Source of the DNA: Cyanobacteriota bacterium
Lineage (GTDB): Bacteria > Cyanobacteriota > Cyanobacteriia > Phormidesmidales > Phormidesmidaceae
Length of the DNA stretch: 5,568 bases
Assembly: GCA_027619675.1 (NCBI GenBank)
Contig: JAQCHG010000155.1
Coordinates: 1-5,568, forward strand
Direction: 5' to 3'
Shown here: positions 1-5,568 of the stretch, piece by piece
Position numbering within the stretch: position 1 is the first letter of the stretch
Layout: every line of letters starts with the position of its first letter
Notes under the pieces: generated by a model
The model's input: only the letters and a program-made list of their open reading frames with translations
The model's database searches: none
What the model was told of the DNA's origin: nothing
Translations under genes and position numbers: made by a program

Positions 1-2531
1 GGTTGGCTCAATACTGGCCAGCACCCCTGGGATATCCAACCCCAGCCCAGCGGTTGCAGGCGGTGGTGGAGCAAACGGCGGTGGGGATCAATGAAGCCGA
101 CATCACGACAGGCAAGTTCGTTCTCGCCAACCAAGCGTTTTGCGACCTGCTGGGCTACACCCAGGCGGAACTGTGTCAACTCACCTTTCGGCAGGTGACC
201 CATACCGAAGATGTCCTGCGGAACCAGGCGGATATTCAACGCCTATACCGGGGGGAGGTGACTTCGATTCAACTTGAAAAGCGTTACTTGCCCAAGGTGG
301 GAGAGCCAATTTGGACCCAGGTCACCCTGTCCCTGGTGCGCGATCAGCGGGGAGTCCCCATTGCGGATTTGGCGATTGTGGTGGACATTCGCGATCGCAA
401 GCAAGCGGAGGCGGATCGGGACGCCCGCCAACGGTTTCTGCAACAGGTGCTAGATGCGGTCCCCAGTGCGGTGTTCGTCAAGGATGACCAGGGTCACTTT
501 CAGGTAGCCAACCGGGCCACCGGCGATATTTATCAGGTGCCTCCCGACGCGCTCCTCGGCCAAGCTGATCCGGTGCTGAATGCCGATCCCCCCCAATCTT
601 CCCTACATCAACATCTCCAGCGTCAGGTAATGACCACTGGGCAGGCGGTGACCCTAGCGGAGGAGGCAATTGTCAACCGTTGCGGGGAAACCCGCTGGTA
701 CCAAACCACCCTGGTGCCGTTGCAGGTGGCGGGCAGGGTGGAAGGCATTATCGGTAATTGTGTGGATATCACCGCCCGACGGGCGACGGAACTGGCGCTG
801 CGCCGCAGCTTAGATCGGGAAGCGGCCAGCGCCCGGATTGTGCGACAAATTCAAAGCAGTTCCGGCATGGAGGCGATTTTCCACACCACGGTGACGGAAC
901 TGCGCCGGGTGTTGCCCTGCGATCGCGTTGTCATCTACCAATACGCCGTCGGGGACACCGCCGAGCCGGGCACGTGGGTGGCGGAAGCAGTGGGAGCGGG
1001 CTGGCGATCCATTCTGGCAACGGCCATGGATCCCCCCCAGGCTAGGGTGGAGGGCTGCGATCGCAGCTTAGTGAGACCTGTAGCCCTGTTGGACAGCCCA
1101 GTATCGCTGGGCACCGCTCCCGGCGCTGATCCCCCACCCCAGGCTACGTTTACCTGTGTGGAAAACGTGGCGATCGCCCCCCTAACCACTGACCAACGCC
1201 AGCAGTTAGGGGATTGGCAGGCCCAGGCTTACATCACGGTCCCCATTGTCTGTGATCAACATCGCTGGGGATGGCTGGGGGTGTACCACAACCGAGGCCC
1301 CCGCCCATGGTCTAGTAACGACATTGGCATTGTGGTGCAGACCGCCATCCACCTGGGCATCGCCATCCAAAAAATGAGTCTGATTTTGCAGTTGCGGGAG
1401 CGCACCCTAGCCTTAGAACAGGCCAAGGCAGCCGCCGATGCGGCCAATCAAACCAAGGGGTACTTTTTGGCCAATATCACCCATGAGTTGCGCACCCCCC
1501 TCAATATCATGCTGGGCATGACCCAGGTGTTGCAGCGGGAGGACACCCTGTCCGCCCCCCTCCGGGAATCCCTGCAAACCATTCTCCACAGTGGTCAACA
1601 CCTCCTGACCCTGATTAATGATGTGCTGGATCTCAGCCGCCTAGAGGCAGGGCGCATGCCCCTCCATTTAGAACCGGTGGATTTGGCGGAGTTGATCCAG
1701 AGTCTAGGGGCCATGCTGCGACAGCCAGCGGTGGATCAGGGCCTGACCCTCCGGCTCACCTTGTCCCCGACCTGCCCTCGCCACATCCGCACCGATGCCA
1801 GCAAACTGCGGCAGATTCTGCTAAACCTCCTCAATAACGCCGTTAAATTCACCGACCAGGGCCAGGTTCACCTCCAGGTGCAGGGAGAACCCTTACCCAA
1901 TGGAGATCCGCCCCCGCCGGGGGAGACACCGGCCACTTTAGCGGGGGCCGCTCTGTGGTGCCTCAGGTTTACGGTGACGGATACGGGGCGCGGGATTGCC
2001 CCCAACAAACAGGACTGCATTTTCGATGCCTTTGAACAGGGCCATAGCTGCCCTGGCCAGGGTGGCACCGGCCTGGGGCTGGCCATTTGCAAGCACTATG
2101 CTCAACTCTTGGGCGGTACCCTCAGCCTTGACAGTGCGGTGGGGAGGGGCAGTCAGTTTTGCTTGGCCCTGCCGGTGACCGCCCTAGGGGAGTTGGAGTC
2201 GGGGCGGGGGGGCGTGACCCATGAGGCGATCGCGGCACCGACCTTGGCCATCAACCTAGGGCATCTGGCGGAAATGTCCGGGGCTTGGTTGCAACAGGTC
2301 CATACCCACGCCCTGCGCTGTGATGACACTACCCTGCTAGGGCTAATGGCCCAAATGCCCGCAACGGCAGCCAGTACCCGTCAGCAGCTAGAAACCTACC
2401 TGCGTAATTTTGACTTCCTCACCTTGGGTCGCCTAGTGGCCCCCCTGTTGCCCCCAGTGGACCCGAATCCGCCAAGATCGGAAGAAGGGGCAACTTCCAT
2501 AGACCCAGAGCCCGATCCCCCCGAACCATGA
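1..2531 (+). CDS. PAS-PAS-GAF sensor histidine kinase, 5' end outside window
   Basis: Cytoplasmic sensor kinase that should autophosphorylate on His and pass the phosphate to an unidentified response regulator; no receiver domain or membrane segment is visible. The frame is open at the left edge. A TTG at 3-5 could in principle start it, but the first PAS follows almost at once, so I treat it as 5'-partial (842 residues visible, numbered from the TTG). Domains: PAS1 about 16-136, ending VVDIRDRKQ; PAS2 about 144-265, ending VDITARR; GAF about 271-455; a coiled-coil linker about 456-484; HisKA with FLANITHELRTPLN (phospho-acceptor His494); HATPase with N box (N608, N612), G1 box DTGRGI (from D660), F box (F674, F677) and G2 box GGTGLGLAI (687-695). 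All catalytic boxes look intact. A proline-rich insert (about 628-649) lies between the N and G1 boxes. A helical extension (about 751-815) and a Pro/Glu/Asp-rich tail follow the ATPase domain. The input signal and partner are unknown. Confidence 0.93.
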   Translation, partial: LAQYWPAPLGYPTPAQRLQAVVEQTAVGINEADITTGKFVLANQAFCDLLGYTQAELCQLTFRQVTHTEDVLRNQADIQRLYRGEVTSIQLEKRYLPKVGEPIWTQVTLSLVRDQRGVPIADLAIVVDIRDRKQAEADRDARQRFLQQVLDAVPSAVFVKDDQGHFQVANRATGDIYQVPPDALLGQADPVLNADPPQSSLHQHLQRQVMTTGQAVTLAEEAIVNRCGETRWYQTTLVPLQVAGRVEGIIGNCVDITARRATELALRRSLDREAASARIVRQIQSSSGMEAIFHTTVTELRRVLPCDRVVIYQYAVGDTAEPGTWVAEAVGAGWRSILATAMDPPQARVEGCDRSLVRPVALLDSPVSLGTAPGADPPPQATFTCVENVAIAPLTTDQRQQLGDWQAQAYITVPIVCDQHRWGWLGVYHNRGPRPWSSNDIGIVVQTAIHLGIAIQKMSLILQLRERTLALEQAKAAADAANQTKGYFLANITHELRTPLNIMLGMTQVLQREDTLSAPLRESLQTILHSGQHLLTLINDVLDLSRLEAGRMPLHLEPVDLAELIQSLGAMLRQPAVDQGLTLRLTLSPTCPRHIRTDASKLRQILLNLLNNAVKFTDQGQVHLQVQGEPLPNGDPPPPGETPATLAGAALWCLRFTVTDTGRGIAPNKQDCIFDAFEQGHSCPGQGGTGLGLAICKHYAQLLGGTLSLDSAVGRGSQFCLALPVTALGELESGRGGVTHEAIAAPTLAINLGHLAEMSGAWLQQVHTHALRCDDTTLLGLMAQMPATAASTRQQLETYLRNFDFLTLGRLVAPLLPPVDPNPPRSEEGATSIDPEPDPPEP
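813..1367 (+). other. GAF domain of cyanobacteriochrome/phytochrome lineage without chromophore cysteine
   Basis: Sub-feature of the kinase (residues about 271-455). The order RVVIYQY, WVAEAVGAGW, AQAYITVPI, WGWLGVYHNRGPRPW and LGIAIQ matches the framework of bilin-binding GAF domains. At the usual Cys-His pair before the VPI strand I align D397-Q398, and at the DxCF position I read D-P-P-Q (343-346). Neither covalent bilin attachment site is therefore present. The remaining cysteines (306, 352, 385, 417) are not at canonical places; 352 and 385 flank a roughly 35-residue loop that looks expanded. The lineage call is from memory of family motifs. Confidence 0.6.
2253..2447 (+). other. C-terminal helical extension of the histidine kinase
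   Basis: Residues about 751-815 follow the ATPase domain and read as two or three amphipathic helices, with the pattern WLQQVHTHALRCDD, LLGLMAQMP and LETYLRNFDFLTL. I recall similar helical segments after the ATPase or receiver domains of other cyanobacterial kinases, where their function is not established. There is no conserved HPt-type histidine motif that I can point to, although H766 and H768 are present. It could be a docking or dimer-stabilising element. Confidence 0.45.
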
Positions 2532-2747
2532 CGGATCCCAAACCAATGCATCCCAGTTTCGTAGCCCTCACCTTCTCGAACTTCATCAACAGGACTTACG
2601 AGCCCACCCATGGACAACGGGCTTAAGCCCCTTGCCTCAACGGAACACCGAGGCTTCGGCAGCATTGTACGGAAGTTCTAGTCAATTGGCCCCCTGTCTG
2701 TAGAGCAGGGATTGAAACAGGCGGCAGCGGCATCCGGTCCCCATGGT
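2532..2747. other. Convergent intergenic region with several inverted repeats
   Basis: This gap lies between the stop of the kinase (plus strand) and the stop of trm1 (minus strand), so it should hold both 3' ends. Visible structure: the perfect palindrome GGGCTTAAGCCC (2619-2630); arms GCCTC/GAGGC (2634-2638, 2650-2654); arms CCGA/TCGG (2648-2651, 2656-2659); and CCCTG/CAGGG inside the CRISPR-repeat-like element at 2681-2718. No stem is followed by a clear T run on either strand, so none is a standard intrinsic terminator. A 32-codon frame starts in an ATGA overlap at the kinase stop (2528-2626), but nothing supports it as a gene. Confidence 0.6.
2681..2718 (+). repeat. Solitary CRISPR-repeat-like sequence ending GGGATTGAAAC
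   Basis: The 38-base stretch starts GTCAATTGG and ends GGGATTGAAAC. Its length, the internal hairpin CCCTG/CAGGG (2692-2696, 2706-2710) and the terminal GATTGAAAC resemble cyanobacterial type I and III CRISPR repeats. A second pair, TCAAT/ATTGA (2682-2686, 2711-2715), flanks the hairpin with a five-base bulge. There is only one copy in the window, with no spacer-repeat periodicity and no cas gene, so it is not an array. It may be a relic, a solo repeat, or chance. Confidence 0.3.
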
Positions 2748-3893
2748 CTACCCAGCGCCACAGGTGCGGGCGATCGCCACACAGGCGTGGATGGGGGCAT
2801 CCGTTTTGATGGCCTGGGCATCGAGGTGGGTCATACAGGCCCGGTACCCGCGATCGCGCAGCCCATTGATCAGGCGATCGCGGCGGGGAATGTCCATTTG
2901 GCCATGGCGGCCAATGTCCCCCAGGCGGAAGTAATAGGGGGGCATCTCCGCCTCCGCCCGCATAATTTGCAGCAGCTTGACCCGCTTATGCCACCCCCAC
3001 TGGGCCGCCAAGTCCATCATTTGGGAGAGCATGGCGGTGTCGTGGAGGGGGCCTAACCACAGGGGACCTGTAACGGCCATAAAGTCCGTCGTGTCGCCCG
3101 GAAAATCATCCAAAGCAGCATGGGGGCAGGTGGCCCGCCCCAATTGTCGCCACCCCAGGGTTTGGTAGTGCCCACAATTGTGGCAATAGCCGATGAACCC
3201 ATACCGCTCAGGGATCCAGGGATCTCCCATGCTGAGGCGCACCATCACCCGATGGACTTGGCCATTAAACAGGGAAAACACAGGCTGCACATGCATACCT
3301 CGGGTGGCCGCCTGCTGGAGCACACTGCCGATCAGCAGCCGCAGCCCCTGCTCATGGACGGCGGGGTGCGATCGCGCATAGGCTCCATACACCTGCACAC
3401 TCTGGTCAGGGTTATGGCCCCCGGTGGTGCGGGTGTCGGTACTGGTGAGGTACAGGAAGCCACCAATGCGGGTGGCCCAGAGCCCTGTAGACAGGTAGGG
3501 GGCACCGCTGCCAAAGCAGTCGATGTCCACCAAATCGTAGAAATCCCGCTGTTGATAGCAGGTAAAAAACACCTGGTTAGCGTCCTGATGGGTGATGCGA
3601 TAGGAACGCGATCGCATCCCCATGGCCAGGTTTTTCATCAGCACATCCCGCATTTCGGGGTTGCCTTCATTGGCCCACACCCAATCGGCCCCAGCCTCCA
3701 GTTGGTAGCGCAGGGGCCGCACCCCGCAGCCAGTCATGGCATCCAGCACCCGCAGTTGCCCCCGCTGCTGGCGATACACCGCCGCCGCCAGCACCGCCAA
3801 ATCTCGCCCCACCTGGCTGTGGGGACGGTAAAAGGCATCCTCCACATAAAATCGGGCCTTGCCTTCCTGGTACCAGCCATTTTCCCCGTTCAT
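2748..3893 (-). CDS. trm1: tRNA (guanine(26)-N2)-dimethyltransferase, Trm1 family
   Basis: SAM-dependent enzyme expected to methylate G26 of tRNA at N2, acting in the cytoplasm. The 381-residue protein spans the whole family length. Seen in order: SAM-binding motif DAMTGCGVR (51-59); acidic loop NEGNP (75-79); catalytic-loop equivalent DIDCFGSG (123-130), where archaeal and eukaryotic Trm1 usually have DPFG; LYLTSTD (147-153); a probable zinc site with C237, C240 and C256 (H258 nearby); the Trm1 signature GPLWLGPLHD (276-285); and a C-terminal region with PPYYF (318-322) and AIKTDAPIHA (361-370). The frame stays open for 92 more codons upstream, but that stretch only shadows the preceding gene. 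The ATG at 3893 overlaps the upstream stop in ATGA, which suggests translational coupling. Trm1 is mainly archaeal and eukaryotic; in bacteria it is known from few lineages, including cyanobacteria and Aquifex. Confidence 0.9.
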   Translation of the reverse strand: MNGENGWYQEGKARFYVEDAFYRPHSQVGRDLAVLAAAVYRQQRGQLRVLDAMTGCGVRPLRYQLEAGADWVWANEGNPEMRDVLMKNLAMGMRSRSYRITHQDANQVFFTCYQQRDFYDLVDIDCFGSGAPYLSTGLWATRIGGFLYLTSTDTRTTGGHNPDQSVQVYGAYARSHPAVHEQGLRLLIGSVLQQAATRGMHVQPVFSLFNGQVHRVMVRLSMGDPWIPERYGFIGYCHNCGHYQTLGWRQLGRATCPHAALDDFPGDTTDFMAVTGPLWLGPLHDTAMLSQMMDLAAQWGWHKRVKLLQIMRAEAEMPPYYFRLGDIGRHGQMDIPRRDRLINGLRDRGYRACMTHLDAQAIKTDAPIHACVAIARTCGAG

Positions 3894-4201
3894 AGGCGAC
3901 GCTGGGCCTGAAGGGCTTTGGTCAGGGCAGTTTCCAGGTCCCCTTGGGCCAAGGGAGTCAGCAGGAACACCTCCTGGGCCGATTTTCCGCGACGGGCAAT
4001 GAGCTTGTAACCGCCCCGAATGGGCACCGAGACCTTGAGGCGAAAGTGGGGGGCGTGGCTGCGGACGGTGGCAATGACGCCGGGGGTAATGGTTTGAATG
4101 GCAGGTTCCTGGGTGAGTAAGGTTTCCAGGAGGGGAATCAGCCCCGGAATGTGGGTGGAATGGTTCCACACCAGTCGTCCCCGTTCCGATTGCCCCACCA
4201 T
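3890..4201 (-). CDS. Small conserved protein, DUF2103-like (predicted metal-binding)
   Basis: Protein of 103 residues with no signal peptide or membrane segment. The N-terminal motif LVWNHSTHIPGL (10-21) carries two histidines (H14, H17). A middle block IATVRSHAPHFRLKVS has H49 and H52, followed by PIRGGYKLIARRGKSAQEVFLLT (60-82), rich in basic residues. This pattern fits my memory of DUF2103, described as predicted metal-binding, but I could not search it; the function is unknown. A strong Shine-Dalgarno AGGAGG lies only two bases before the ATG at 4201. The next codon is GTG (4198), at a more usual spacing of five bases, so the true start may be that GTG. The stop overlaps the trm1 start in ATGA. 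The basic patch and the coupling to a tRNA methyltransferase would be compatible with RNA binding, which is inference. Confidence 0.85.
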   Translation of the reverse strand: MVGQSERGRLVWNHSTHIPGLIPLLETLLTQEPAIQTITPGVIATVRSHAPHFRLKVSVPIRGGYKLIARRGKSAQEVFLLTPLAQGDLETALTKALQAQRRL

Positions 4202-4202
4202 C

Positions 4203-4210
4203 GCCTCCTG
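4203..4210 (-). promoter_or_regulatory. Strong Shine-Dalgarno before the DUF2103-like gene
   Basis: On the minus strand CAGGAGGC immediately precedes the start region: AGGAGG, CG, ATG, GTG. The ATG is unusually close (two bases), while the GTG codon after it is at normal distance (five bases). This site bears on which start codon is used. A strong ribosome site here, and no visible one for trm1, fits coupled translation of trm1. Confidence 0.6.
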
Positions 4211-4271
4211 CTGCTCAAAGGGTTTCCTGTGTTCCCATTGTGCCGGAGTGACGGGCGATCGCAGGGGGGGC

Positions 4272-4598
4272 CTACGCCTTTTCTAGGGGAGCCATGGTCA
4301 GGCCAGCCCGACTCAACTGGCTATGGTAAAGCTCCGCTTGCTCCTGGGGACCGACCCAAACCGTGGCCTGACCTTCGTAGTGGACCTGATTGGTGAGTTC
4401 CCAGGCGCGATCGCTGGTCATGTTGGGGATGTATTTCATCAGGCAGGAGGCCACGTGCTGGAAGGTGTTCACGTCGTCATCCAGCACAATCACTTTGTAG
4501 TTGGGATAGGGCTTACGGGTGACCTGGCTGGCTTTATCGGGGGCCAGGGTAGGGGAAGCCGTCGCCAGTCGAGGCACGGTAGAGGAGAACCCAGACAT
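4272..4598 (-). CDS. clpS2: ClpS2-type adaptor of the Clp protease
   Basis: Adaptor expected to bind proteins with N-terminal destabilising residues and deliver them to a Clp chaperone-protease complex in the cytoplasm. From the ATG at 4598 it has 108 residues. The ClpS core runs from YPNYKVIVL (31-39) to the C-terminal GLTMAPLEKA (99-108). The ligand-binding acidic motif is D40-D41-D42 where E. coli ClpS has N-D-D; H73 in QVHYEG matches the other amino-group-binding residue. The helix sequence NTFQHVASCLMKYIP and the segment GPQEQAELYH are of the form I associate with the second cyanobacterial ClpS (ClpS2), not the plant-like ClpS1. The first 30 residues are a Ser/Thr/Pro/Ala-rich, probably flexible tail. 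An in-frame GTG at 4631 would add 11 residues; neither start has a clear Shine-Dalgarno, and I prefer the ATG on family length. It lies 70 bases upstream of the DUF2103-like gene and probably leads its operon. Confidence 0.88.
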   Translation of the reverse strand: MSGFSSTVPRLATASPTLAPDKASQVTRKPYPNYKVIVLDDDVNTFQHVASCLMKYIPNMTSDRAWELTNQVHYEGQATVWVGPQEQAELYHSQLSRAGLTMAPLEKA

Positions 4599-4648
4599 CG
4601 CTAGGGGAAAGGATCGTTGAGGAAAAGACACGGTTCACCGTTTCGCCC

Positions 4649-4677
4649 AGTGTATCGAATCCATCCGTTCCAGCCTA
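4649..4677 (-). promoter_or_regulatory. Weak candidate sigma-70-type promoter for clpS2
   Basis: On the minus strand TAGGCT (4672-4677) and TACACT (4649-4654) are separated by 17 bases. They match the consensus at 3 of 6 and 4 of 6 positions. The site lies downstream of the pntB terminator, where a clpS2 promoter is needed. Transcription starting near 4642 would give a leader of about 40 bases to the ATG at 4598 and leave little room for the GTG at 4631. The match is poor and may be chance. Confidence 0.2.
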
Positions 4678-4698
4678 CCGGGGCAACGGGGGATATCG

Positions 4699-4739
4699 CC
4701 AAAAACACCAGCGGACGCAGGGCTGCGTCCGCTGGTGTT
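4699..4739 (-). terminator. Intrinsic terminator downstream of pntB
   Basis: A perfect 17-base inverted repeat (4704-4720 with 4723-4739) is separated by two bases. On the minus strand the stem is followed by a run of five T (counting the last two stem bases), then GGCG. On the plus strand no T tract follows. It begins about 70 bases after the pntB stop and should end pntB transcripts before the clpS2 gene, which lies on the same strand. Confidence 0.88.
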
Positions 4740-4810
4740 ACGGAAGGGAGCAGGCTCGATCACCGCTCCAGGGCTCTTTGGCAGAAGTAGCCCGATCCCA
4801 GCGCTAGACC

Positions 4811-5568
4811 CTATCCCGCTGCGGTGGCTAGGGCCGGGGTGGCCGCCTCTGGGGTGGAGAGGTGGCTGAGGATGCCGTTGACGTTGGCGCGGGCATCGCC
4901 GTAGAGCATCTGGGTGTTCTCTTTATAGAAGAGGGGATTGGGCACCCCAGCATAGCCCGGTGACAGGCTGCGCTTCAGCACCACCACATTGTGGGCCTTC
5001 CACACCTCCAGCACAGGCATCCCAGCGATGGGGCTCTCGGGGTCCTCCATCGCGCTGGGGTTAACCGTATCGTTCGCGCCGATCACCAGCACCACATCGG
5101 TTTCGGGGAAGTCATCGTTGATTTCCTCCATTTCCAGCACGATGTCGTAGGGGACGTTGGCCTCCGCCAGCAGCACGTTCATGTGGCCGGGCAGGCGACC
5201 CGCCACCGGATGAATGCCGAAGCGGACGGTTTTACCGCGATCGCGCAGAATCTTGGTGATTTCCGCCACCGCATGTTGGGCTTGGGCCACCGCCATACCG
5301 TAACCGGGGACGATGATGATGCTATCGGCGGCATCCAGCACTTCCACGGTGTCTTCCACCGTCGTCGCGGTCGCGGTGCCTTCCACCGCCTTGGCGCGAC
5401 CCCCGGTGGTGCCAAAGCCCCCGAGGATGACGCTGACAAAGGAGCGGTTCATGGCACGGCACATGATGTAGCTGAGGATGGCCCCGCTGCTGCCCACCAG
5501 GGCTCCGGTAATGATCAGCAGGTCATTGGAGAGCATGAAGCCCGCCGCCGCCGCCGCCCAGCCGGAGT
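4811..5568 (-). CDS. pntB: NAD(P) transhydrogenase subunit beta, C-terminal half
   Basis: Membrane subunit of the proton-translocating transhydrogenase, which moves hydride between NAD(H) and NADP(H) coupled to proton passage. The frame is open at the right edge, reading [10 protein letters not shown] just before the Met codon at 5536, so about half of the usual 460-480 residues are here. Numbering from that Met: the last membrane helices (about 1-38); the NADP(H)-binding domain III with [10 protein letters not shown] (78-87), [20 protein letters not shown] (105-124), EMEEINDD (135-142), [10 protein letters not shown] (151-160) and [17 protein letters not shown] (188-204). These blocks match E. 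coli PntB closely, and no key motif is missing. A 15-residue Thr/Ala/Pro tail follows the point where E. coli PntB ends. pntA would be expected upstream, outside the window. The strong terminator downstream closes the transcript. Confidence 0.97.
   Translation of the reverse strand, partial: SGWAAAAAGFMLSNDLLIITGALVGSSGAILSYIMCRAMNRSFVSVILGGFGTTGGRAKAVEGTATATTVEDTVEVLDAADSIIIVPGYGMAVAQAQHAVAEITKILRDRGKTVRFGIHPVAGRLPGHMNVLLAEANVPYDIVLEMEEINDDFPETDVVLVIGANDTVNPSAMEDPESPIAGMPVLEVWKAHNVVVLKRSLSPGYAGVPNPLFYKENTQMLYGDARANVNGILSHLSTPEAATPALATAAG

Larger units (their letters stand above)
391..5244. repeat. Dispersed HIP1 octamers (GCGATCGC), 13 copies
   Basis: Copies start at 391, 919, 1057, 1170, 2226, 2770, 2850, 2874, 3368, 3608, 4255, 4407 and 5237. 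Twelve fall in coding sequence and one (4255) in the clpS2-DUF2103 spacer. Three lie within 112 bases at the 3' end of trm1. Chance expectation for an octamer is roughly one per 65 kb at even base composition. HIP1 over-representation is a known cyanobacterial trait; its role is not settled. Confidence 0.95.

Noticed and set aside
758..1045. Plus-strand 95-codon frame inside the kinase gene
   Set aside because: It is an out-of-frame shadow of the PAS2-GAF coding region and has no domain signature.
2528..2626. 32-codon frame overlapping the kinase stop in ATGA
   Set aside because: Only the overlap favours it. It has no Shine-Dalgarno, no recognisable motif, and spans the palindrome region.
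2396..2665. Minus-strand frame of 89 codons, considered as a decayed TnpB C-terminus
   Set aside because: The resemblance to degenerate IS605 OrfB tails is vague, there is no zinc-ribbon or catalytic motif, and half of it lies opposite the kinase gene.
2692..2710. Intrinsic terminator for the kinase or trm1
   Set aside because: The stem is only five base pairs with a nine-base loop and no T run follows on either strand.
2681..2718. CRISPR array
   Set aside because: Only one repeat-like unit is present, with no second copy at spacer distance on either side.
3120..3911. Long plus-strand frame of 263 codons opposite trm1
   Set aside because: It is the reverse shadow of a clear Trm1 gene, has no recognisable domain, and GC-rich coding DNA often leaves such antisense frames open.
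3894..4169. N-terminal extension of trm1 by 92 codons
   Set aside because: The extension is Pro/His/Ser/Arg-rich with no family similarity and is read in another frame over the DUF2103-like gene. The Trm1 fold begins just after the ATG at 3893.
4215..4238. Seven-codon leader peptide before the DUF2103-like gene
   Set aside because: It is too short to distinguish from chance, and no attenuator-like alternative stems are visible.
5539..5556. GCC/GCG trinucleotide repeat at the right edge as a microsatellite
   Set aside because: It encodes the Ala5 stretch of a PntB membrane helix and is explained by GC-rich codon use.

Overview
The window comes from a cyanobacterium. The palindrome GCGATCGC (HIP1) occurs 13 times in 5.6 kb, about one per 430 bases, and that density is a cyanobacterial signature. 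The gene content agrees: a PAS-PAS-GAF histidine kinase, a bacterial Trm1, a ClpS2-type adaptor and PntB. The DNA is GC-rich. The genus cannot be named from this sequence.

Layout. Bases 1-2531 (plus strand) hold most of a soluble sensor histidine kinase whose reading frame is open at the left edge. It converges on a block of minus-strand genes. The 216-base convergent gap (2532-2747) contains several short inverted repeats and one isolated sequence that looks like a cyanobacterial CRISPR repeat. The minus-strand block, in transcription order from the right, is: the C-terminal half of pntB (entering from the right edge, ending at 4811), a strong intrinsic terminator (about 4699-4739), a clpS2-like gene (4272-4598), a small conserved gene resembling DUF2103 (3890-4201), and trm1 (2748-3893).

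How they fit together. The terminator separates pntB (membrane proton-translocating transhydrogenase) from the next unit. The clpS2, DUF2103-like and trm1 genes are co-oriented. The first two are 70 bases apart, and the last two overlap in an ATGA, so DUF2103-like and trm1 are probably translationally coupled. If the three form one operon, it joins an N-degron adaptor of the Clp protease, an unknown protein and a tRNA guanine-26 methyltransferase. That functional link is inference only.

No phage genes, complete insertion sequences, CRISPR arrays, rRNA or tRNA genes were seen. I found no convincing new multi-gene system. The most unusual points are the CRISPR-repeat-like solo element, the DUF2103-trm1 coupling, the chromophore-less cyanobacteriochrome-like GAF domain and the altered catalytic-loop motif of Trm1.
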